A stretch of 64,000 nt of DNA from Methanogenium sp. (lineage in GTDB: Archaea; Halobacteriota; Methanomicrobia; Methanomicrobiales; Methanomicrobiaceae), in assembly GCA_030595665.1 (NCBI GenBank), contig JAUVCV010000004.1:1-64000 (forward strand), given 5' to 3'. A model generated the notes under the pieces. It had not been told where the DNA came from and searched no databases. It saw nothing but the letters and a program-made list of their open reading frames with translations. Positions 8,134 through 16,500 of this stretch are shown here, one piece after another (position 1 is the first letter of the stretch; the number at the start of each line of letters is the position of its first letter). A program made the position numbers and the translations under genes.

Positions 8134-8891
8134 CCACTCTTTACCCGCTCGTCATACACACGTATCCCTCTTAAAAGGTCTATCTTTCTGAAGAGGGGCC
8201 AATACGGAGCACAGAAGTAGACCGTGGATTTGTATCCGTTTGCAAACCATGGGAGAAAATTTGATGTTCTCTTCTCGTTTCCGGTACGAATAATCAGATC
8301 AACGGGGGGAAGGTGCAGTTCTCCCCGAATTTTGGTGGTAAAAAGATCGGTGTTTATCATATCGATGGTAATTTTGTTGTTTTTCAGGTCTTCGAGAATT
8401 TCCCGTGATGCGCGAACGATTTCATTTCTGCCACCATATGCCAGAGCAATATTCAGATGGAATTGTGTATAGTCTTTCGTTGCCTCTTCTGCTTCCAGTA
8501 TGGTTGTGAGAAGATTTTCCGGAATCTGGCTGCGATCCCCTACCACCTGAAGGCAGATTTTATTTTTGTGAACACGCTGGTCATCGATTAGTGCTCTGAA
8601 TTTTTCAATAAATAGTGAGAATAAGTCATCGAGTTCTTCATCTGATCGGTTGAAATTTTCTGTGGAAAATGAGTATAATGTCACATTCCGGACGCCAATT
8701 TCCTGAGCCCATTCAAGAACCTCTTCTGAGGTCTGTGCACCTTTTTTATGGCCATAGGAGGTATTTTGGCCCTGATTTTTTGCATAGCGCCTGTTCCCGT
8801 CCTGGATTATTGCAATATGATCCGGAACATGTGTTACACTCTTCATCAAATGACGTTCGTAGCACTGATTGAGAAATTCTCTTGGTTTCAA
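8103..8891 (-). CDS. uppS: cis-Prenyltransferase (undecaprenyl/polyprenyl diphosphate synthase family)
   Basis: This enzyme condenses isopentenyl diphosphate units in cis onto an allylic primer. In archaea the product supplies the long polyprenyl (dolichol-type) carrier for glycosylation. It has 262 residues. The catalytic motif DGNRRYA starts at Asp31. ENFNRS, ALAYGGRNEIV, IIRTGNEKRTSNFLPW and YWPLF follow in the family order. It ends in GYLPKRLLRI and lacks the RRFG/RxG C-terminal motif of single-subunit bacterial enzymes. That motif is instead kept by the degenerate convergent homologue. The start overlaps the stop of the radical SAM gene by four bases (ATGA), placing it third in an operon lysS-radical SAM-uppS. 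Confidence 0.92.
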   Translation of the reverse strand: MKPREFLNQCYERHLMKSVTHVPDHIAIIQDGNRRYAKNQGQNTSYGHKKGAQTSEEVLEWAQEIGVRNVTLYSFSTENFNRSDEELDDLFSLFIEKFRALIDDQRVHKNKICLQVVGDRSQIPENLLTTILEAEEATKDYTQFHLNIALAYGGRNEIVRASREILEDLKNNKITIDMINTDLFTTKIRGELHLPPVDLIIRTGNEKRTSNFLPWFANGYKSTVYFCAPYWPLFRKIDLLRGIRVYDERVKSGYLPKRLLRI

Positions 8892-9856
8892 AGGGGGATG
8901 ACCTCCACAATTATCCCTTCACCGGGATATCGTTCAATGATATATTTTTTACCCGGGTATTTTTCCGGGTTTTCTGCAAGAATCCACCAGGCAGTTTCAA
9001 TATTTCCGTCTCTCTCTTCCCACATACCTTCTTCAATATCATGGGCCTGTCCGGAATATTCCCAGACGCCATACATCAGTGTGCCGTCATCGGTGACTTC
9101 TTCAAATTCACGAGCAGTATTTTCTGCAGTGCGAATCAGCCGGTTTCTCAACTGTACTGAGTCCTTGAAACTGGATGAACACCAATGGACTTTGGGATTT
9201 TTGAGAATCTCTGTTGCCCACCTCTTTACATCTTCGACTGCATTATGGTAGTTGTCTTCAAGTGAAAGATCCCTCCCTCTCATTGCTTCTGCGTTTGTTT
9301 CACTCCATTCCAGTTCATTAATATTGAACCAGTCAACAGAGTCGACAGCAGGGATGAGATAATGAAGTCCCTCTAATGAAGGAACTTCAATGGTGACTTC
9401 AAATCCAAGGTTCTTTGCAGTCCGAATTGACTCCGGGAACGGTGATTCCTGAAAATGTTCCCACATTTCCTCAGGTGGGTGGAATCGTATTTCGTCCACA
9501 CAGCCTATGAGAAGACGCAGAATATCTTCACCCGGAGCAGTCCCTGTGTACAGGTGAATATTGAATGCATCTCCAAATTCTTTTTTCAGGAGAGTGCAGT
9601 AATGTTTTACCCGTTCAGGGACCAGAAAGGGTTCTCCCCCGGTTATACCCGCACCCAGAGCTTCCATCGAATATGCTTCCTCCAGGATATCATCATCAGA
9701 GCAAATGACCCGGTCATTTGCATATGGAGTATCTTTCCCCTTCTTCTCTGATGAAATCGGGCAGTACCAGCAGGTTCTGTTACACCGTCCGGTGACAAAC
9801 AGAACCATTTTCGCGCCTTCGTGGCAGAGTTTGCAGGCTGTACTAAGCACTGGCAT
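8888..9856 (-). CDS. Radical SAM protein of unknown substrate
   Basis: The 322-residue protein carries the radical SAM cluster motif CxxxCxxC (CNRTCWYC, Cys25, Cys29, Cys32) and a GGEP motif at residues 73-76 typical of SAM binding. Two more cysteines at 8 and 11 precede the motif. There is no B12 domain and no C-terminal SPASM-like cysteine cluster. The C-terminal half is rich in acidic and tryptophan residues and is not recognisable to me. It overlaps the end of lysS by 14 bases and the start of uppS by four. It is thus tightly coupled to a tRNA-charging gene and a lipid-carrier gene. A role in tRNA or cofactor modification is possible but is only inference. Confidence 0.85.
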   Translation of the reverse strand: MPVLSTACKLCHEGAKMVLFVTGRCNRTCWYCPISSEKKGKDTPYANDRVICSDDDILEEAYSMEALGAGITGGEPFLVPERVKHYCTLLKKEFGDAFNIHLYTGTAPGEDILRLLIGCVDEIRFHPPEEMWEHFQESPFPESIRTAKNLGFEVTIEVPSLEGLHYLIPAVDSVDWFNINELEWSETNAEAMRGRDLSLEDNYHNAVEDVKRWATEILKNPKVHWCSSSFKDSVQLRNRLIRTAENTAREFEEVTDDGTLMYGVWEYSGQAHDIEEGMWEERDGNIETAWWILAENPEKYPGKKYIIERYPGEGIIVEVIPL

Positions 9857-11381
9857 TCACCGCATCAGTAATTCTCCGGGTGACAAATTCCTCTCCCAGA
9901 GCTTCAAGGAACCATCCCAGTCTGGGGCCACGTTCTTTTCCGAGAATTGCAAGGTAGAGAGCAGTAAATATCTTCTTTGGACTCACTCCGGTATCTTCTC
10001 CAACTTTATACACTGCATTGTGGATGGTCTCAGCCTTCCATTCATCCATTGCAATATACTGTGAAAGAAGAGCACTAAGTGCGTATTTGTCATCTTCTGT
10101 GAATGCAAATACTGCAGGAGGCAGTTCAGTCTGGACCGTGAATTTCACCATTTCAGGTGCATACTCTTTTATCCATATCCGTGCACGTTCTGCACGCGCA
10201 AGCACTGCTTCTTTATTTTCCACATTATATCCGCTCCGGGCAAGAATGTCACAAATGGTATCATTGTCCTGAGCAACCTGGACGACGGTGACCATATGCC
10301 GGAAGGGGATGTCAGTTGCAATTGAGGATATGGCAGAGAGTTCATATTCACGGCTGTCTTTCGTTTCTGCAAGACGTGCATACTCATCAATAAGTGATAA
10401 GAGTCCCATGCCCGGGTCAAAATTAATTGCCCGCTCGGGTCGTGCCCGGACAATCATATACCGGAGAACGTCAGGCGGAACAATGGACAGCATCGCAGTA
10501 ATGGATATGGCAACACCGGTTGATGATGCCATTGCTCCCTTTCCTTTCAGGCTGATCCATTCATATTTGACCGGGAACGGTGCAACTCCGCCAAATATTT
10601 TATCCACTATTTCTCGACCGGTGTCGTATGAACCGCCTGCTGCGGCGTGGTCTTTTCCAAATGGTTCAACGGTAACCCCGAGGTTATACCATCGCATTGG
10701 CCAGTCAACACGCCAGACCAGTTTTCCTTCGCCTTTTGAATAATCAGATACTCCTTCATGTCCGCAGGGGCATCGGTAGGTAACTGATGTAGTCTCCGGG
10801 TCATGGGAGAGAATTTCTGCATTAGCAATTGTGCCGCATTTACTGCATATCGGGTAATAGGGAACCCATGAATCCGGAAGTGTTCTATGTGATACGCGTT
10901 CAAGAATCTCTTTTATGTCATCGGAACGGTTGAGCACTGTCTTGATTTCATCTGCATATCTGCCTGACCGGTAGAGTTCACTTGAGCGCAGGACGGTTGG
11001 GTGCACATCCATTTCCTCCAGGGACTGAAGAAAAGGCTCAAGAAAGTGTTCCGCATAATTTGCATGCTTACCGCAGGGGCAGGGAATGTCACAAAGGGGC
11101 ATTCCAATATATTTAGCATATGAATCCGGGAGAAACGGATACACTTTGCGTAATGGATCAAAATCATCCGCAATGTACACCTGTTCTGCTGAAAGTCCCC
11201 GCTCAACCATCGCTTTATACACCAGATCTCCTGTCAAAACCTCACGCATATTACCGATATGGATTGGTCCGGATGGAGTAATCCCGGTGGCAATATAGTG
11301 TGGTTTTTCCTGATCAACCTGTGCTGCACAGACATCTGCCCAGTGTATTCGCTCCTGAGTTTCTTCTTCCTGTTGCTGCAT
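9843..11381 (-). CDS. lysS: Lysyl-tRNA synthetase, class I
   Basis: This is the archaeal class I LysRS that charges tRNA-Lys, structurally unrelated to bacterial class II enzymes. The HIGH motif is HIGN at residues 41-44 within TPSGPIHIGN. The KMSKS counterpart appears as GKGAMASSTG, where the usual lysine of this loop is replaced. Two cysteine pairs (CPCGKH and CSKCG ... CPCGHEG) look like zinc sites. The open frame extends another 68 codons upstream, but that part reads as non-coding and carries promoter-like sequence. The ATG at 11381 gives 512 residues, the family length. It is the first gene of the operon with the radical SAM gene and uppS, and it diverges from the pilin operon. Confidence 0.93.
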   Translation of the reverse strand: MQQQEEETQERIHWADVCAAQVDQEKPHYIATGITPSGPIHIGNMREVLTGDLVYKAMVERGLSAEQVYIADDFDPLRKVYPFLPDSYAKYIGMPLCDIPCPCGKHANYAEHFLEPFLQSLEEMDVHPTVLRSSELYRSGRYADEIKTVLNRSDDIKEILERVSHRTLPDSWVPYYPICSKCGTIANAEILSHDPETTSVTYRCPCGHEGVSDYSKGEGKLVWRVDWPMRWYNLGVTVEPFGKDHAAAGGSYDTGREIVDKIFGGVAPFPVKYEWISLKGKGAMASSTGVAISITAMLSIVPPDVLRYMIVRARPERAINFDPGMGLLSLIDEYARLAETKDSREYELSAISSIATDIPFRHMVTVVQVAQDNDTICDILARSGYNVENKEAVLARAERARIWIKEYAPEMVKFTVQTELPPAVFAFTEDDKYALSALLSQYIAMDEWKAETIHNAVYKVGEDTGVSPKKIFTALYLAILGKERGPRLGWFLEALGEEFVTRRITDAVNASA

Positions 11382-11499
11382 TGTGTATAATATTTGGCTC
11401 TTCAAGATTAACAATATGTAGGTATTTTCCAATAGCTCTCCCTTTTGTTGTACAAACAGTTTATTAAGGTTATGTGAATATAAGACACATATTTGCCAT

Positions 11500-12429
11500 A
11501 TGAAGAAGTTTCTGAGTGATGAGGGGTTATCAGAAGTCATTGGGTTTATTCTTCTGATAGGGATTCTGGTAGTAGTTCTTACCATGTATCAGACATATTC
11601 TATCCCTGTGCAGGGAAGAGATAATGAAATCAGCCATATGAATGATATTAAAAATACATTTGTATCATATAAAATATCCCAGGATTCCCTCTGGGTAAAT
11701 AAACGGGAAGGGACGATGCTCAGTACAACGCTTGACCTGGGTACGAGGGGAGGATACAGTCAGGGAGGCATGGGGGATATTAGCTTGCTGACACCGCTCG
11801 CCTCCGGAGGCTCTGTGGGAATAAACCAACGGAATGAGAGAGTTCTCGTTACTGTTGGTTCTAATCCGGAGGGGGTCATTATCGTAAAAACCTTGGCTGA
11901 CTATGATCCCGGTTCACTTGAATTTCAGTCAGATAACAACTACTGGATCGACCAGAATTACTATTATCAGCTGGGTGGCGTTTTCCTTGAACAGGAATCG
12001 GGTTCTACCGCTCGGGTTATGCCCCCCCTGACCATCGCACGGTATGGGACGGATGCAGGATATACCGCCAAGGTTGATTTCACCATAATCCGGTTGAATG
12101 GCAGGCAATTGATAAGCGGTACGGGTCCGGTGAGGATCGACACAAACCTGAATAATGGTGGAATTACCGTCTCACCTGATTACGAGGCGATAACAAATGT
12201 TACCATCACCGTTGGTTCAGATAATTCTGAAACACTTTTGATGTGGAACAATCTTTTCAAGGATTCCCTTGCACGATATGGTATTCCCGATGACTGGTAT
12301 AATCTGGCGAATAGTGGCGATGAGGTGTCTCTGGATATTACGGGAAATCAAACCCTTGGTGTCTATGCAAATATCATCCTGGCAAACTATACAACGACTC
12401 TCCAGACGGTTGCAACAGGGATTGAATGA
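11500..12429 (+). CDS. Archaeal type IV pilin-like protein
   Basis: The N-terminus is a class III signal: a short charged leader (MKKFLSDEGL) followed by the hydrophobic segment SEVIGFILLIGILVVVL. That segment would form the pilus core helix after cleavage by an EppA/PibD-type peptidase. The remaining 280 residues are beta-rich and extracellular, with many Thr, Ser and Asn residues and no cysteine. The length (309 residues) is greater than that of a major pilin. It could be a minor pilin or a surface-anchored protein of the same export route. It is the first of three consecutive genes with this N-terminus. The intergenic region to lysS contains a TATA-like GAATATAAG about 20 bases before the start. 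Confidence 0.82.
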   Translation: MKKFLSDEGLSEVIGFILLIGILVVVLTMYQTYSIPVQGRDNEISHMNDIKNTFVSYKISQDSLWVNKREGTMLSTTLDLGTRGGYSQGGMGDISLLTPLASGGSVGINQRNERVLVTVGSNPEGVIIVKTLADYDPGSLEFQSDNNYWIDQNYYYQLGGVFLEQESGSTARVMPPLTIARYGTDAGYTAKVDFTIIRLNGRQLISGTGPVRIDTNLNNGGITVSPDYEAITNVTITVGSDNSETLLMWNNLFKDSLARYGIPDDWYNLANSGDEVSLDITGNQTLGVYANIILANYTTTLQTVATGIE

Positions 12430-12442
12430 GGGATGCAGAACA

Positions 12443-13516
12443 ATGAATCACATAATCCTTAATAGAATGGATGAGGGCGGAGTATCTGAAACAATTGGCG
12501 CAATCCTTCTTGTCGGACTCACCGTTATTGGTGTGACTCTGATCGGTGTATTTTTCTATTCCCAGCCTGTGGCGGAGGAAGTGCCGGCTGTAGATGTCCT
12601 GATCTCGAATGTTGGCACAACACTTCTTTTAGAGCATAATGGCGGGGATTCCCTGAATAAAGAAGATTTTACCGTATATGTAGGGGGAAATCCTGTTGCT
12701 GCATCTAATCTGACTATTACGCCTCCCGGGGACTGGCCGTGGTCTGTTGGTGAAACGATTCAGTATGCCGATGCAGGGACGGTTACTCCTCTGGATGAAA
12801 ACGTCAGGATTGCCTACCGTGAGGATCTGGGTGCTCTTCTTCGTCCGTCATTCGTTGATGATGCAGGCACGAGTACAGATCTTGCTGATGTAATTTCTAC
12901 GCCTTTGCCCACCCTTGCGCCGGGTGGCGTCCCGGCGATTCCCAGTCCGGAATATGCGGGGGAGATTGTTGCTGAATCTGTTCTGACGGATTCGCAGATC
13001 ATTGCTGCCTTTGCTTCGTTAGAAAAAGATGGAACAATTCAGGACAAGTATCTGAATTTCACGATTGTTTCTCCTAATTCAACAATGAATTTTGTTGGAA
13101 CCGGGAACTTCGATCTCCATGTTGACCTGAATGAAGGAGATGAAATTTCAATTCGTACAGGCGCACAAGCAAATGGAAATCGTATTATTATCACAGGAGT
13201 GGGTAATACCTTCTTCGGGCTAAGCTTTGAAAAGGTAATTGTCCATATAAATGGGGTTCCAGTGAATTCCGGTTCGGAGATTCAAATAACGAGCGCCTGG
13301 ATTCTGGAATATCTGGATCTTGAATCGACTCTTGCATTCAGGCTTGTTACACCGTATGAGTTGTATATTAATGGTATACTTGATCCCCGGGGGAGTACGA
13401 CTACGATAACTCTGGATAATGTCCGGCCAACGGATTCCGGTATGTTTGTCATCAATACATGGAGCTCAAATGATAACTCAAATTCAGTAATTCTTGCAAA
13501 AGCAGATATCAGTTAA
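12443..13516 (+). CDS. Archaeal type IV pilin-like protein, second
   Basis: This 357-residue protein starts MNHIILNRMDEGGVSETIG. The class III signal is followed by ILLVGLTVIGVTLIGVFF. The frame opens far upstream inside the previous gene, but the ATG at 12443 has GAGGGATG about ten bases ahead and places the signal at the normal position. The extracellular part is rich in Thr, Gly and Asp. It includes a proline-rich linker near residues 150-175 and beta-strand-like repeats afterwards. It follows the first pilin gene by 13 bases and precedes the giant adhesin by 13 bases, so the three form an operon. No assembly ATPase or membrane platform gene is nearby. Confidence 0.8.
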   Translation: MNHIILNRMDEGGVSETIGAILLVGLTVIGVTLIGVFFYSQPVAEEVPAVDVLISNVGTTLLLEHNGGDSLNKEDFTVYVGGNPVAASNLTITPPGDWPWSVGETIQYADAGTVTPLDENVRIAYREDLGALLRPSFVDDAGTSTDLADVISTPLPTLAPGGVPAIPSPEYAGEIVAESVLTDSQIIAAFASLEKDGTIQDKYLNFTIVSPNSTMNFVGTGNFDLHVDLNEGDEISIRTGAQANGNRIIITGVGNTFFGLSFEKVIVHINGVPVNSGSEIQITSAWILEYLDLESTLAFRLVTPYELYINGILDPRGSTTTITLDNVRPTDSGMFVINTWSSNDNSNSVILAKADIS

Positions 13517-13529
13517 TAATGGTGCGATT

Positions 13530-16500
13530 ATGGGAAGGTTAAATATTTTTAATCCACAGGAAGACTCATCTTTTCTTCCTGCTGGAAATAATGAAGATGC
13601 CTCATCAGAAATGATTGGTTCCATCATTCTCATCGGCATCTTCGTCGCTGCGTTTGGAATTATTCTGGTGATGCTTCTGTCTACATCATCTGAGTTTATT
13701 GTGCCTGCTGTTGTCATTGAGGCTGATGTTATTGAGACAGATATCATCGCAGAAAATGATACTTATGTTCTCAATCTTCGTTCCGGGGATACGTTGAAAA
13801 GAAATGAAACAATAATTCTTGTGAACGGGATAGACCGGACGGGGGATTTCAGTTCCGATGTTGGGGGTCAGGACTGGACTGTGTGGGGGTCTGGTGATTC
13901 ATTAACACTCGATCTTGCCGAAAATGTTCAGCCGGAATCAGTTCAGATTATCTATTATGAATATCCTGGGGGGGATGGCATCCTTCTCTGGGATGTCGGA
14001 ACAAGTGTGACGGTGATCCCTCCAACGGGTCTTACTCCCAAAGCGGCATTTTCTGCAAATGTGACGAGTGGATTTACTCCATTATCGGTACAGTTTACTG
14101 ATCTGTCATCAAATGATCCATATTCGTGGGAATGGAATTTTGGAGACGGGGTGACCTCTTCTGAGAAAAATCCTGTTCATACATATACGACACCCGGTGT
14201 GTACACGGTTCAGCTGACTGCCTCTAATCCGGATGGCTCCGGCACCGTGGTAAAATCTGCTTATATCCATGTATCTGATGGGTTCACTGTTGATTTCGTG
14301 GCGACACCGCTCTCCGGCACCGCACCGCTCATGGTGACGTTCACCGACCAGACGACCGGAACACCCACATCCTGGCTCTGGGACTTTGGCGACGGTGCAA
14401 CATCAACGCAGCAAAACCCGTTCCATACCTACACGGCAGGTGGGTCCTATACCGTGACCTTGGTGGCAACCGTCGGTAATGTCACACAGACTGAGCAAAA
14501 ATCTGCATACATCAATGTCACCTCAAACTGTATCCCCGGTCTCTATGGGACCTATGTGGATGAGTTTAATAATAACTATCAGGTGCCGTTCTCCGGGAAC
14601 CCGACCTATCGTGTTGATGAAATTATTTGGTTTTCCGACTATTCCGGTGGACGTGAGTCAATAGAAACGGACTGGCCGGATGCAACGCTGGGAAAGAAAA
14701 ACCGGTTCGGTGTGACCTATGAGGGGTATCTCATTGTTCCCGCAAATGATACCTATACGTTCTATCTGACATCGGATGACGGGTCGGTACTCTGGCTGGA
14801 TGATGTGCTGGATTCCGATCCGGTGCTTATCGACAACTGGGGTGGGAATGGGCTCCATGCTCCAGTCGAAGAGAGTGCCTCGGTGTATCTCACGGAAGGG
14901 AGGCATCCGATCCGGGTGAAAATGACTGAGAAAACCGGTGGTGCCCTCCTGCACCTGGAATGGGAATCCGCCGGTATCCCGCGTGAAAAAATAGATTCGT
15001 TCTGTCATATCCCCGGCGGACTGACGGTCGTTGATTTTGTAGCAACGCCGGTGAGTGGGGTCGCTCCTCTTGAAGCAGAGTTCACAGACCTTTCAGTCGG
15101 GAATATCACATCGTGGGCATGGGACTTTGGGGATGGCACCAACTCTACGGAACAGAACCCGGTCCATACCTACACTGTGGCAGGGGAGTATACTGTCATT
15201 CTCGTCGTATCAGATGGGAATGTTTCCTATACTGAAGAAAAGACTGATTATATCTATGTCACCGAGGGGTGTCTGCCCGGTCTTCAGGGAACATATTATG
15301 ATGAGTACAACAGTCAGTACCAGATCCCCTTCTCCGGAACCCCCGAACAGCGGGTTGACCTGAGGCTCTGGTTTGCTGACAGTGCCAGTGGTGAAGAATC
15401 AGATGAAGCAAACTGGCCGGTTGCAACGATTGGAAAAGCCGATACGTTCAGTGTTGTGTATGAGGGTAATCTCATCGTGCCCAAGGATGAGTCATATACG
15501 TTTCATCTGCGGTCAGATGACGGTTCGGTTCTCTGGATTGATAATACCGCAGACACAGATCCGGTTCTGATTAACAACTGGGGGCTGCATTCAGCCATAA
15601 CAAAGAGTGCATCCAAGTTCCTTACCAAAGGAAAACATCCGATTCGCATTAAAATGACTGAGAATCATGGTAAAGCTGTTCTTCATCTTGAATGGGAGTC
15701 TGCAACGATTGCACTTCAGCCGGTGGAGTCGTTCTGTCATGGTACAGGCACGCTCTTAAATGCTGAATTTGATGCAACACCCCTGAACGGCACACGTCCT
15801 CTTAACGTGCAGTTCACGGATCATTCGACAGGAACCCTCACGTCCTGGCTGTGGGACTTTGGTGACGGGAGTTCCTCCATCCTGCAGAATCCTGCCCATA
15901 TATATACAAACTCGGGGCAGTATACGGTCTCTCTGACCGTGGAGGATACTACGACATCTGACACCAGGACAAAAGACCAGTATATCACAGTGAGTGGCAT
16001 GCCCAGCCCGGTTGCATGGTGGCGGTTTGATGAAGCATCCGGCAGCACTGCAGTTGACTCGTCCGGAAATGGCAATGACGGGACTATCCAGGGCGGCGTT
16101 GTTGACCGGCGTGCGGGTGCATGCGGTACCGGATTGTACTTCAACGGTACGACCACCTGGGTGACAGTCCCGGATGATGCAACCCTCAGTTTTAATGATT
16201 CGTTTACCTTTGCCGGGTGGTTCAGGCCGGAAGTGCCGGAACTTCTCCCGGGCCAGGGACAATTCCGTTATTTGACGCAGATTATTGGGAAAGGTTATGA
16301 TTACTATGACCTGAATCAGCATTCCAATAATTATGAGATATTCCTTAAAACCCAAAATGACCTGTTATCATTTGAGGCAAACGGTGATACTGATGCTTCC
16401 TCAGATCAGGCCTTTACTTCAGATGCCTCTGGTCTGCCTGTTTCTTATAACGACTGGTTCCATCTCGTCGTTGTTGTTGATGGAGGAGTTGGGTTAGTGT

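Noticed and set aside
11382-11585. N-terminal extension of LysS by 68 residues
   Set aside because: The extension overlaps the promoter of the divergent pilin operon and does not resemble class I LysRS; the ATG at 11381 gives the normal length.
15756-16355. 199-codon open frame antisense to the adhesin
   Set aside because: It mirrors a repetitive PKD/LamG-coding stretch; the sense frame has the domain signatures and the antisense product has none.
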